Source of the DNA: Tenuifilum sp. 4138str
Lineage (GTDB): Bacteria; Bacteroidota; Bacteroidia; Bacteroidales; Tenuifilaceae
Direction: 5' to 3'
Length of the DNA stretch: 64,000 bases
NCBI RefSeq assembly: GCF_041102575.1
Contig: NZ_JBGCUE010000001.1
Coordinates: 186,001 to 250,000 of the forward strand
How positions within the stretch are numbered: the stretch's first letter is position 1; every line of letters starts with the position of its first letter. Position numbers and translations under genes: made by a program. This document shows positions 34,288 through 43,578 of this stretch, piece after piece. The notes beneath the pieces were generated by a model that worked only from the letters and a program-made list of their open reading frames with translations, was not told the origin of the DNA and ran no database searches.

Positions 34288-36789
34288 ATGAAAAAGCTTT
34301 TTCTGTTACTATTGGCAGTAATGGCAAACGTATTGCTTGTGATTAGCCAACCTGTACATGTTACTAAAGCTAATTACGATCTGCCCGCCAGGTTTTCGCC
34401 CAAAAAAATTAGTAAAATGGTTTTTAGCACCAGCGTTGATGCCCATTGGCTTAAGAAGAGTACGCGTTTCTGGTATAGCTTCGAAACCCCTTCGGGCAAA
34501 AGCTATTACATAGTTGATCCGGCAAAAAAGAGCAAGTCGTTGCTGTTCGATAATGTTGATATGGCTGCTCAGCTCTCAAGGCTCACCAAGGAGCCGTTCG
34601 ATGCGCAGCATCTACCTATACAAAAAATCAAGTTCATTAAAAACGAGACTGTCATTCAGTTTGAGGTAAAAAGCACATTGGTTGATGAAGATAAAACCGA
34701 AGATGAGGAGAATGACATGAAGCAGAAAAAGGAAAATAAAGCCAAGGCCAAAAAGGACAATAAAACGTACTACTTTGAGTACGATTTGAACACCCGCAAG
34801 CTAACCCTGCTCGACGATTATAAGAAACCAAAGGAAAATCCTGAGTGGGCAAATATATCGCCTAATGGCGAGTATGTGGTTTACAGCAAGAACCACAATC
34901 TATACTGGATGGACAAGGAGAACTACGAAAAGGCCAAGAAAAACGAGAAGGATTCCACCATTGTTGAGCATCAGCTAACCACCGATGGTGAGAAGTACTA
35001 TAGCTACGGGTATAATACTAAGGAGGAGGATAATGTAGAAGAGGTAAAGAATAAGGACAACCGTAAGCCAGCTTACATTACATGGTCGCACGACTCGCGT
35101 TACTTCGCCATGGTTCGTACCGACCAGCGTAAGGTTAAGGATTTATGGGTGATCAAGAGTCTTAGCAATCCCAGGCCAACCCTGGAAACCTATAAGTACC
35201 ACATGCCGGGTGAAAAGGAAGCCCCACAGGACGAGATACTCGTTTTTGATATGAATAATAGGGATAAGGTGATAAAACCCGATATCAAAGCATTTAAGGA
35301 TCAGGATGTTTCAATCCTGAATTACCGTCGATTGGCCAGTGAGCGCGACGATGACTATGTCCCAACCCGATGGCTCTCCAAGTACAACGATAGGCTCTAC
35401 TTCCAGCGTACATCGCGCGACCTCAAGCGGATTGATGTTTGCTATGTTGATATTAAAACCGGTGAGGTTAAAACGGTTATAGAGGAGCGCTTAAACACTT
35501 ATATCGATTTCAATGGAATTGCGTTGATTAATAATGAAAAAGAGATTATTCACTGGTCGGAACGCGATGGTTGGGGGCATTTTTACCTATACGATAACCA
35601 GGGAAATCTCATAAGGCAGATAACCAGTGGGCCATTCCATTGTGAGCGCCTTGTTGGCTATAACGAAACCACCAAAACGCTGTTCTTCACCGCAAATGGA
35701 CGTGAACCCAATGAGGATCCATACTACCTTCATCTGTATCGGATCGGTATTGATGGTACTGGCCTAAGGCTGCTGAATAAGGGTAATTTTGACCATTCCA
35801 TCAGCATGGACGATAATCAGCAGTATATAGTGAACAACTATTCGCGGGTTAATACTGTTCCGGAGTCCAAATTGATTGATAATCAGGGCAACGATTTACT
35901 TTTCCTTGAAAAGGCTGATTTAACACTGCTATTCGAGGCTGGCTACAAATTCCCCGAGCCATTTACCGTTAAAGCTGCCGATGGCATTACCGATTTGTAT
36001 GGCGTAATGTACAAACCTTTCGATTTCGATTCTACTAAACAATACCCCATTATCCTTTACGTGTACCCTGGCCCACAGACCGAGGCGGTGAATAAGTCGT
36101 TCTCCGTACGAATGGATAGAACCGATAGGCTGGCCCAGTTCGGATTTATAGTTATTACCGTTGGTAATCGGGGTGGACACCCTGCTCGTTCAAAGTGGTA
36201 TCATAACTATGGCTATGGCAACCTGCGCAACTATGGCTTAGCGGATAAAAAGGCTGCAACTGAGCAGTTGGCATATCGACATAAATATATTGATATTAAC
36301 CGTGTGGGTATTCATGGCCATTCAGGTGGCGGTTTTATGACTGCAGCAGCCATGCTCACTTTCCCCGATTTCTTTAAGGTTGGAGTGGCTAATGCTGGCA
36401 ACCACGAGAATAACATCTACAACCGCTGGTGGAGTGAGAAACACCATGGCGTTAAGGAAATAGCCGATACGGCCGGCAATGTAACGTTTGAGTACAACAT
36501 CGATAAGAACTCTGAAATTGCTAAGAACCTTAAAGGGCATCTACTTATTACTACTGGCGAAATAGACAATAACGTTCATCCGGGAAACACCATTAGGCTT
36601 GCCAATGCTCTGATTAAGGCCAATAAACGTTTCGATTTCTTCATGTACCCTGGCCAGCGACATGGCTATGGCGACATGACCGAGTACCATTTCTGGCTTA
36701 CCGGCGATTACTTCTGCAAGCATTTGCTGGGCGATTACGACACGAGTATTGATATAACACCCATGAACAACGAAATAGAACGAAAATAA
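34288..36789 (+). CDS. S9 family prolyl oligopeptidase-like serine peptidase
   Basis: 833 residues with a signal peptide (MKKLFLLLLAVMANVLLVISQ). The N-terminal part is a beta-propeller with a lysine/glutamate-rich insertion (about residues 145-165). The alpha/beta hydrolase domain has the nucleophile elbow GIHGHSGGGFMTAA (G-x-S-x-G), the Asp in TTGEIDNNVHPGNT and the His in GQRHGYGD. The ATG at 34288 is chosen over an upstream in-frame start because only it yields a signal peptide. Role: cleavage of peptides, probably post-proline, in the periplasm. A terminator follows at 36789. Confidence 0.88.
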   Translation: MKKLFLLLLAVMANVLLVISQPVHVTKANYDLPARFSPKKISKMVFSTSVDAHWLKKSTRFWYSFETPSGKSYYIVDPAKKSKSLLFDNVDMAAQLSRLTKEPFDAQHLPIQKIKFIKNETVIQFEVKSTLVDEDKTEDEENDMKQKKENKAKAKKDNKTYYFEYDLNTRKLTLLDDYKKPKENPEWANISPNGEYVVYSKNHNLYWMDKENYEKAKKNEKDSTIVEHQLTTDGEKYYSYGYNTKEEDNVEEVKNKDNRKPAYITWSHDSRYFAMVRTDQRKVKDLWVIKSLSNPRPTLETYKYHMPGEKEAPQDEILVFDMNNRDKVIKPDIKAFKDQDVSILNYRRLASERDDDYVPTRWLSKYNDRLYFQRTSRDLKRIDVCYVDIKTGEVKTVIEERLNTYIDFNGIALINNEKEIIHWSERDGWGHFYLYDNQGNLIRQITSGPFHCERLVGYNETTKTLFFTANGREPNEDPYYLHLYRIGIDGTGLRLLNKGNFDHSISMDDNQQYIVNNYSRVNTVPESKLIDNQGNDLLFLEKADLTLLFEAGYKFPEPFTVKAADGITDLYGVMYKPFDFDSTKQYPIILYVYPGPQTEAVNKSFSVRMDRTDRLAQFGFIVITVGNRGGHPARSKWYHNYGYGNLRNYGLADKKAATEQLAYRHKYIDINRVGIHGHSGGGFMTAAAMLTFPDFFKVGVANAGNHENNIYNRWWSEKHHGVKEIADTAGNVTFEYNIDKNSEIAKNLKGHLLITTGEIDNNVHPGNTIRLANALIKANKRFDFFMYPGQRHGYGDMTEYHFWLTGDYFCKHLLGDYDTSIDITPMNNEIERK

Positions 36790-36814
36790 AAAAGGGGCTT
36801 TTGCCCCTTTTTTT
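36789..36814 (+). terminator. terminator after the S9 peptidase
   Basis: AAAGGGGC pairs with GCCCCTTT around TTTT or TTTTG, followed by T residues; A-tract on the left may also serve the convergent pycB. Confidence 0.8.
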
Positions 36815-36845
36815 CAACCTAACTTTTAACCTAAACCTATTGAAG

Positions 36846-38552
36846 TTAACAGAAATATTGCTGTAATCCATCCAGAAGCCTTTTCCAACGTTGTTCCTCG
36901 GTCATTGAGTAGTACTTTTGCTTTTCCTCCTGAATTTTACGCTGAACCTCTTCCTCCTTCTGGCGCTTAATTGACTCATAATGGTTTACCACTTTATCGC
37001 GAAGATATTTTTCCGCTACGGTAGGGAATAGCTCAAGCAGCAATTCTTCCTTCTCGTTCATGGCCAATTTCACATTCTCACCATATTCAGGGAACGCTGG
37101 GTTTGGCTGTTTTTTGTAGTTCGATGTGTCGTAAGGGGTCTCCTCGGCTACGCCGGCAATCTTCAAGCGGAATTGCGGGTCAATTGGTAAGGGAGTTCTC
37201 CCATATATCCCTTTAACAAGGTTTACGAACTGTATGGATTTATTGGTGTAGAAGGGCTGTCCTTTACTTTCGTCAATAGCACAGTTTACGGCTTGCGCAC
37301 CAACAATCTGGCTGGTGGGTGTAACCAGCGGAGGGCAACCGGCGTCGAGCCTTACGGTTGGAATGATTTCTAGCACCCTTGGAAGTAGGTTTTCAAGCTT
37401 TAGCTGCTTGAGCTGTGCCAGCATATTGGTGTACATTCCCCCCGGAATCTCAGCGTTTTTAACGTTCTCATCGGGTTCGGGGAAGTTAAAGTAACGCTCT
37501 ATGGCCTGGCAGGTATCAAGTAGGGCATCGTATTTGCCCGACTGGGCAAACAGGATGGCTTGCTCAAACAGGTTATCGATACGTGCAGGGAGATTATAGC
37601 TGGTTATATCAAAGTCAATGGGTAACTCGTAGGTGTCAAGTTCCTTCAGCTCTGTGCGAATGGTTTTAAGCTCTGCGTTAATACTGGCTACAGCCTTCAG
37701 GTTAACACCAGTATCTATCCCCATTTTATCGCAGAAAATCTGAATAAGTTCAAATGCTGGTGCTGCTGGACCACCAGCAAAATTCCATATGGCAGTATCA
37801 ACAATATCAACCCCATTTACAATGGCTGTAAGGGTCGATGCCAAACCATACCCCGGTGTACAGTGCGTGTGGAAATCGATAGGCACTTTAATCTCGCGTT
37901 TTAGCGCCGAAATAATTGCAGCCGATTGCTCAGGGGTAACCAATCCGGCCATATCCTTTAGGGTAATCATATCGGCACCCATGGCCTCGAGTTCCTTGGC
38001 CTTAGCTATATAATACTTTTCGGTAAAGATTTTACGGGGTAAGGTTTTACCGCTAAGCATGGCTTTAATCCTATCCTTACGGGAAAATTTAGGGTCAACG
38101 GTAAAGCAAACGGTACAGTCGGCCATGCCACCATTTTCCTTTACATACTTAACGGTGCTGCGAATATTCTCTGTATCGTTAAGGGCATCGAATATACGCA
38201 TGATGGAAATCCCCGATTTAACCGCATTGCGGTTAAATCCCTCAATCACCTCTTCGGGATATGGGTTGTACCCAAAAAGATTGCGTCCCCTGGAGAGGGC
38301 AGTGAGCTTTGAAGTATCGCCAATAGCAGTTTTAATGCTTTCGAGCCTATACCATGGATCTTCGTTCAGATATCGCATTACGGAGTCGGGAACGGCACCA
38401 CCCCATACCTCCATGGCGTAAAACCCGGCTTCACGGTAGTAAGGTAATACCCTTTCAACCTGTTTCTGAGTCATTCGGGTGGCAAACAGCGATTGCTGTC
38501 CATCTCTAAGGGTTACATCCCTGATAAGCAGTTGTCTCTTCACCGTAATCAA
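36846..38552 (-). CDS. pycB: pyruvate carboxylase subunit B / oxaloacetate decarboxylase alpha-like carboxyltransferase
   Basis: 568 residues. The carboxyltransferase TIM barrel shows RDVTLRDGQQSLFATRM at the N-terminus, IMRIFDALND, MITLKDMAGLVTP (conserved Lys for carboxybiotin) and DFHTHCTPGYG (metal His-x-His). The PYC_OADA domain follows to about residue 480. The C-terminus is a charged helix ending DGLQQYFC with no biotinyl MKM motif, so the biotin carrier must be a separate protein encoded elsewhere. It transfers CO2 between biotin and pyruvate/oxaloacetate. Neighbouring pyk and ppdK act on the same metabolites. Confidence 0.88.
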   Translation of the reverse strand: MITVKRQLLIRDVTLRDGQQSLFATRMTQKQVERVLPYYREAGFYAMEVWGGAVPDSVMRYLNEDPWYRLESIKTAIGDTSKLTALSRGRNLFGYNPYPEEVIEGFNRNAVKSGISIMRIFDALNDTENIRSTVKYVKENGGMADCTVCFTVDPKFSRKDRIKAMLSGKTLPRKIFTEKYYIAKAKELEAMGADMITLKDMAGLVTPEQSAAIISALKREIKVPIDFHTHCTPGYGLASTLTAIVNGVDIVDTAIWNFAGGPAAPAFELIQIFCDKMGIDTGVNLKAVASINAELKTIRTELKELDTYELPIDFDITSYNLPARIDNLFEQAILFAQSGKYDALLDTCQAIERYFNFPEPDENVKNAEIPGGMYTNMLAQLKQLKLENLLPRVLEIIPTVRLDAGCPPLVTPTSQIVGAQAVNCAIDESKGQPFYTNKSIQFVNLVKGIYGRTPLPIDPQFRLKIAGVAEETPYDTSNYKKQPNPAFPEYGENVKLAMNEKEELLLELFPTVAEKYLRDKVVNHYESIKRQKEEEVQRKIQEEKQKYYSMTEEQRWKRLLDGLQQYFC

Positions 38553-38680
38553 TTTTATATTTATACTGATAATTGCTAAACACTAATACTTACGGCGAAG
38601 TAACTAATATTGTTTTGAATTATCGTTTGGTTTTTAGTAGTTTGAAAACATGGTTTTAAAACATTGCTAAAAAACATGTT

Positions 38681-39103
38681 TTAATACCTGAGGCGAGCAT
38701 CAAGTACATCGCCTGAAATTGTGTAACAGGGGCTGGAGCACGACGACTTATCATATTTTAGTTTAACTGTAGTTGCATCAATTACAATTATTTGCCTTCC
38801 TTTACTGGTGTAATACGCTTTTATTGAGTAGTACGAGTTGGCATCGAGCAGGAATACTTTTTCGCTTATGGTAGTATTTCCACTAAAAAACAAAACTCCG
38901 TTTTCAGGATTTCCACTGTATAGTTCAAAGTAAACTACTTGGTTCTCATTGTTAATGGTGAATTTTAGGCGAACATCAATTTTGTCGGGTTTCAATTCAT
39001 AACACTCATCGCAGTTAACAATAAAAGACTCCATTTCCTCACAGGAGTAGGGCGCCAGTACAATAAGCGAAACGGTAAGTAACTTAAATATCTTACTGAA
39101 CAT
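38681..39103 (-). CDS. hypothetical lipoprotein
   Basis: 140 residues. The N-terminus MFSKIFKLLTVSLIVLAPYSCEEM has a hydrophobic core and Cys21 in a weak lipobox (PYSC). The mature part has a beta-rich appearance (LKFTINNENQVVYFELYSG, KVFLLDANSYYSIKAYY) and paired cysteines (NCDEC near 30; SSCSSPC near 125), perhaps disulfide-bonded. No family recognised. It overlaps the 3' end of the ankyrin/barrel gene by 11 bases on the same strand, so the two are translationally coupled and probably work together at the outer membrane. Confidence 0.7.
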   Translation of the reverse strand: MFSKIFKLLTVSLIVLAPYSCEEMESFIVNCDECYELKPDKIDVRLKFTINNENQVVYFELYSGNPENGVLFFSGNTTISEKVFLLDANSYYSIKAYYTSKGRQIIVIDATTVKLKYDKSSCSSPCYTISGDVLDARLRY

Positions 39104-40496
39104 GTTTTACGTTTTTGTATACAACCTTAGGATTTAACACATTAAAATGGATTTTTGCTGATATGGTGTAAAAATAGGGCGATACTCCTAGCTCTTTATA
39201 AAAATTATACCCAACACCTATCGAATACTCCATTGCATCACCTTTTATCGATAGACCCCCGGAAAAGTTGGTTGTAAAATGTGTTTTCGGGTCCGAGGAT
39301 GTTCCCCTGTAGTTTCGGAACGCTGGTCCTGTCCCAATTGCTGCAAACGAAATAATGTTTTTCCCTTTGTAGTTAAACAGGTTATAGTATTTGCGGATGT
39401 TTAGCTGTAGTATGTTTCTCTTTTCCCAATACTGGTAAAGTTGTCCATCGATAGTGGTTAGCGAGGCAGTTGCAGATGGCCGGTAGAGGTAACCTAGCGA
39501 GAACTCTGTTTGGGTTATTTGTTCAAAAACCCCCAAATGATAGCCTAATAGAAACTCATGTTTTGAAAAGCTTGTTCCTATGCCAAAATAAACTGATGTA
39601 ATTGATGGTTTGATTTTAGTTTTAATTCCGTTACTGGCAAAAAACTGCATGGCTTCCTTATTGTTGTATTCGCGGGCAATTTGGTAATAACTCTTTTTTA
39701 GAGGGAACTTAAGGGCATCAAATTCGCTCAAACATTTAACAATTTCGTTCGATTTATTGGCAATAGCATAGCAAAGGGCATTAGCACCCCTGGAATCGCA
39801 GAGCGATAAATCGGCACCAAAGGTTGTAAGGTAGTTGCAGATAACAGTATCGTTGAATTGTGCAGCAACCATCAAGGGTGTCACCCCTTTATTATCGGGT
39901 ATATCTGGGTTGGCGCCGTTCTCAAGGAGTAACCTTGTGCTTAGCTTTGCCCCGCTGATTACTGCTAACATTAGCGGTGTATTCCCTTGGTAATCAATAG
40001 CGTTAAGGTCGGAGCCGTAGTAAATTAAGATGTCGGTGAGGTATGGGAGTCCATACCACACAGCAAAATGCAGAGGGGTAAGTCCCTTCACATTTTTGGC
40101 ATTTACATCTGCACCCTTTTTAATAAGCAGCTCAGCTATACTATCGTTTGCAGCTATAACAGCAGCATGGAGAGCCGTGTTGCCATTGGTAGGGTAAGCG
40201 TTTACATTTGCCCCGTTATCAATGAGCAATTCTACTAAATCTATGTTGCCCGATTGAACTGCAAACATCAATGGGGTTACACCGTTTTCATCGCTTGTGT
40301 TTGGGTCGGCTCCAAGGTGTAAAAGCGTTTTAACTTTTTCAATATTGCCTGAATCTGCTTCAACCATTAAAAGGTAGTTGTAGGTTGATACAGCCCATGC
40401 TGAATCGATTACAGGATCTTGTCCAAATGTTACATTCGTTTTCCCTATAAATAAGAGTAAGGGTATAAACAGGTAATGCCTTAATTTTAAATACAT
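39093..40496 (-). CDS. ankyrin-repeat protein with C-terminal outer-membrane beta-barrel-like domain
   Basis: About 467 residues. A signal peptide (MYLKLRHYLFIPLLLFIGKTNVTFGQ) is followed by seven or eight ankyrin repeats (about 35-290) with the usual G-x-TPLMxA and VxLLIxxGANVN pattern. The last 165 residues alternate hydrophobic and polar residues with aromatic ends (SVYFGIGTSF, EFLLGYHLGVF, QTEFSLGYLYRP, ISFAAIGTGPAF, AMEYSIGVGYNFY, ISAKIHFNV), like an 8-10 strand outer-membrane barrel. The start at 40496 is used because a terminator at 40525-40553 lies between this gene and the longer in-frame ATG. Coupled to the downstream lipoprotein. Confidence 0.75.
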   Translation of the reverse strand: MYLKLRHYLFIPLLLFIGKTNVTFGQDPVIDSAWAVSTYNYLLMVEADSGNIEKVKTLLHLGADPNTSDENGVTPLMFAVQSGNIDLVELLIDNGANVNAYPTNGNTALHAAVIAANDSIAELLIKKGADVNAKNVKGLTPLHFAVWYGLPYLTDILIYYGSDLNAIDYQGNTPLMLAVISGAKLSTRLLLENGANPDIPDNKGVTPLMVAAQFNDTVICNYLTTFGADLSLCDSRGANALCYAIANKSNEIVKCLSEFDALKFPLKKSYYQIAREYNNKEAMQFFASNGIKTKIKPSITSVYFGIGTSFSKHEFLLGYHLGVFEQITQTEFSLGYLYRPSATASLTTIDGQLYQYWEKRNILQLNIRKYYNLFNYKGKNIISFAAIGTGPAFRNYRGTSSDPKTHFTTNFSGGLSIKGDAMEYSIGVGYNFYKELGVSPYFYTISAKIHFNVLNPKVVYKNVKHVQ

Positions 40497-40524
40497 AAAA
40501 AATATTGTAATACGCAAAAGTATA

Positions 40525-40553
40525 AAAAAACGCCCTGATTTCAGGGCGTTTTC
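40525..40553 (-). terminator. terminator of ppdK
   Basis: CGCCCTGA (40531-40538) pairs with TCAGGGCG (40541-40548), extended by A and T runs; the T run lies downstream on the minus strand. Confidence 0.8.
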
Positions 40554-40573
40554 ATACAAATATTATACCAGAA

Positions 40574-43300
40574 TTACTTCCCGAATTTAATACTTGCTTG
40601 AGCAGCGGCTAGGCGTGCAATGGGAACGCGGAAAGGTGAGCAGCTTACGTAGGTTAAGCCGTTCTTGAAACAGAATTCCACTGATGCAGGATCGCCACCT
40701 TGCTCACCACAGATACCAACCTTAAGTTCAGGACGAGTAGTACGACCTTTCTTAACACCCATTTCAATTAGCTGGCCTACGCCATCCTGATCGATGGTTT
40801 GGAATGGGTCAGCTGCAAGCATTTTCTTATCCAGATAATCCTGTAGGAATCCGCCAATATCATCACGGCTGAAACCAAAGGTCATCTGGGTGAGGTCGTT
40901 GGTACCAAAGGAGAAGAACTCGGCTGTCTTAGCCATTCTGTCGGCAAGTAAGCAGGCGCGAGGTATCTCAATCATTGTACCGTACTTATACTCAATGGCT
41001 TTGATGCCAAACTTATCGCAAACCTCAGCGTAAACGCGGTCAACAATTTTCTTGGTGAAATCGAGTTCCGATACGTCGCAGGTAACGGGTACCATGATTT
41101 CAGGCTTAGGAGTTTTGCCTTCCTTCATCAGCTCAGCTGTAGCCTCAAAAATGGCACGGATCTGCATTTCGGAAACTTCGGGATAGGTTACACCAAGGCG
41201 CACGCCACGGTGACCCATCATGGGGTTAACCTCGTGGAGGGCCTCGCCACGTTTAACAATTGCTTCAACTGTTATACCTAAAGCCTTGGCTAGTTCAGCT
41301 TGTTTTTCGGGGCTTTGGGGTACAAACTCATGTAGGGGTGGGTCGAGCAGACGGAAGGTAACTGGTAGGGTGTCCATGGCAAGCATGGTGTTCTTAACAT
41401 CACGCTTAACGTAAACGAATAGCTCATCCAATGCCTTACGGCGCTCTGCCTCGGTTGAACTAAGAATCATCTTGCGGAGCAAGAACAAAGGCTCTTCGGA
41501 ACCCTTACCGTAAAACATATGCTCGGTACGGAACAGACCGATACCTTCGGCTCCAAAGTCACGTGCTACCTTGGCATCCTCAGGGGTATCGGCATTGGTG
41601 CGAACACCCATCTTACGGTACTTGTCAACCAACTTCATAAACTCCTGGAAGCGAGGATTCTCAGTGGCTTCCATAAGTTTTAGTTCAGCGTTATATACGT
41701 GTCCCTTGGTACCGTTGAGGGTTAGAATATCACCTTCTTTAATAACAACGCTTGAACCTTCAATCTTGGCCGTTTTATCAGCAGCATTTACTTTGAGTGC
41801 ACCAGCACCAACAATGCAGCATTTACCCCAGCCACGAGCAACAAGAGCTGCATGTGAGGTCATACCTCCACGAGCGGTAAGAATGCCCATTGCGGCACGC
41901 ATACCTTCTACGTCCTCGGGGTTGGTTTCTTCGCGAAGGAGAATTACCTTTTCGCCTTTACGTGCCCATGCCACTGCATCTTCGGCTGTGAATACAACTT
42001 TACCAACTGCTGCACCAGGACCAGCGGGTAATCCCTTTACAAGCGGAGTTACTTTAGCTTCTTCCTTGGGATCGCAAATGGGGTGAAGTAGCTCATCGAG
42101 CTGCACGGGGTCAACACGAAGAACGGCGGTCTTTTCATCGATTAATCCTTCGTGTAGCATATCCATGGCCATGTTCAGGGCAGCAGTACCTGTACGCTTA
42201 CCCGCACGGCACTGTAACATGTATAGCTTACCTTCCTGAATGGTGAACTCAATATCCTGCATATCCTTGAAAGCTTTTTCAAGGGTGTTGCGGATTTCAA
42301 CCAGTTCCTTGTAGGTGCCTGGCATAAGTTCCTCCATGCTGGGAAGATGCTTATTTTGCTCGTTCTTGGTGTCGTTGTTAAGAGGGTTTGGTGTACGAAT
42401 ACCGGCAACCACATCCTCACCCTGGGCATTGATAAGCCATTCACCGTAGAATACATTGTCGCCGGTTGCAGGGTTACGGGTAAAGGCTACACCGGTGGCT
42501 GAGGTATCGCCCATGTTACCGAATACCATGGTTTGAACGTTAACGGCTGTTCCCCAATCATCAGGAATACCCTCAATACGACGATACGAAACTGCTTTCT
42601 TACCATTCCAGCTCTTGAACACGGCTTTAATACCACCCAGGAGTTGTTCCTTAGCATCATCGGGGAATTCCTTACCAAGAACCTTTTTAACCTGCTTCTT
42701 GAACTCCTCAGCTAAGAATTTAAGATCGTCGGCAGTTAAATCTGTATCGCTCTTGTATCCCTTGCTATGTTTGTATTCGTCGAGAATATCATCGAGTTGC
42801 TTGCGGATACCCTTACCATCAACTGGCTCAATGCCTTCGGCCTTTTCCATCACCACGTCGGCATACATCATAATTAGACGACGGTACGAGTCCCAAACAA
42901 ACCTTGGGTTGTTGGTTTTCTTAATAAGACCGGGAATGGTTGAAGAGCAAAGACCAATGTTAAGTACGGTGTCCATCATACCGGGCATGGACTTGCGGGC
43001 ACCTGAGCGGCAGCTCACTAGAAGTGGATTCTCTGCATCGCCATACTTCATGCCCATCATCTGCTCAACCTTTGCCATGGCATCCCATATTTCAGGGATC
43101 AATTCGGCAGGTAGCTCATGGTTATTCTTGTAATACTCATTACAGGTATCGGTTGTAATGGTAAAACCTGCGGGTACTGGTAAACCTAACAAGCACATTT
43201 CTGCAAGGTTTGCACCCTTACCGCCAAGCAGATTCTTCATGTCTGCTTTTCCTTCGGCCGTCTTGTTTCCAAAGACGTAAACTCTCTTTACTTTCGACAT
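40574..43300 (-). CDS. ppdK: pyruvate, phosphate dikinase
   Basis: 908 residues. N-terminal ATP-grasp domain with GGKGANLAEMCLLGLPVPAGFTI and SCRSGARKSMPGMMDTVLNIG; central phosphohistidine domain with the signature GGMTSHAALVARGWGKCC (catalytic His about residue 455); C-terminal PEP/pyruvate barrel with GLFRTEHMFY, MMGHRGVRLGVTYPEV, FGTNDLTQMTFGFSRDD and GICGEQGGDP. It reversibly converts pyruvate, ATP and Pi to PEP, AMP and PPi, common in anaerobic Bacteroidota glycolysis. A minus-strand TACTTTTG at 43372-43379 with TTTG 23 bases further is the likely promoter. Full length. Confidence 0.97.
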   Translation of the reverse strand: MSKVKRVYVFGNKTAEGKADMKNLLGGKGANLAEMCLLGLPVPAGFTITTDTCNEYYKNNHELPAELIPEIWDAMAKVEQMMGMKYGDAENPLLVSCRSGARKSMPGMMDTVLNIGLCSSTIPGLIKKTNNPRFVWDSYRRLIMMYADVVMEKAEGIEPVDGKGIRKQLDDILDEYKHSKGYKSDTDLTADDLKFLAEEFKKQVKKVLGKEFPDDAKEQLLGGIKAVFKSWNGKKAVSYRRIEGIPDDWGTAVNVQTMVFGNMGDTSATGVAFTRNPATGDNVFYGEWLINAQGEDVVAGIRTPNPLNNDTKNEQNKHLPSMEELMPGTYKELVEIRNTLEKAFKDMQDIEFTIQEGKLYMLQCRAGKRTGTAALNMAMDMLHEGLIDEKTAVLRVDPVQLDELLHPICDPKEEAKVTPLVKGLPAGPGAAVGKVVFTAEDAVAWARKGEKVILLREETNPEDVEGMRAAMGILTARGGMTSHAALVARGWGKCCIVGAGALKVNAADKTAKIEGSSVVIKEGDILTLNGTKGHVYNAELKLMEATENPRFQEFMKLVDKYRKMGVRTNADTPEDAKVARDFGAEGIGLFRTEHMFYGKGSEEPLFLLRKMILSSTEAERRKALDELFVYVKRDVKNTMLAMDTLPVTFRLLDPPLHEFVPQSPEKQAELAKALGITVEAIVKRGEALHEVNPMMGHRGVRLGVTYPEVSEMQIRAIFEATAELMKEGKTPKPEIMVPVTCDVSELDFTKKIVDRVYAEVCDKFGIKAIEYKYGTMIEIPRACLLADRMAKTAEFFSFGTNDLTQMTFGFSRDDIGGFLQDYLDKKMLAADPFQTIDQDGVGQLIEMGVKKGRTTRPELKVGICGEQGGDPASVEFCFKNGLTYVSCSPFRVPIARLAAAQASIKFGK

Positions 43301-43371
43301 CTATTTTTGAGTTTTTAATTAAACTTAAAGGGTTTTATTTACTTTGTTTCAACAAATTCTTCGTGAGCTTA

Positions 43372-43406
43372 CAAAAGTATTAAAAAAAATGGAATAGGGG
43401 AACAAA
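43372..43406 (-). promoter_or_regulatory. probable ppdK promoter
   Basis: On the minus strand TTTG (43403-43406), 23 bases, TACTTTTG (43372-43379). The -7 box is a perfect match; the spacer is a little longer than the usual 19-21. Confidence 0.45.
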
Positions 43407-43578
43407 AGTTTGGTTTTCACACCTTTTAACATCCGCAATCGATTTAAAGCTATTGCTTTTTGTCATGTTATAGTGAATTTTTTATTGCTACCTTAGTGCC
43501 ATGGTTAAAACCATATTACTGACTAATCGGATTTAAACATTTGGCTTACTTTGATATCAAAATAGAAAACCAAAACCA

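Noticed and set aside
40497-40559. Longer N-terminus of the ankyrin/barrel protein
   Set aside because: It spans the ppdK terminator hairpin; the signal peptide starts at 40496.
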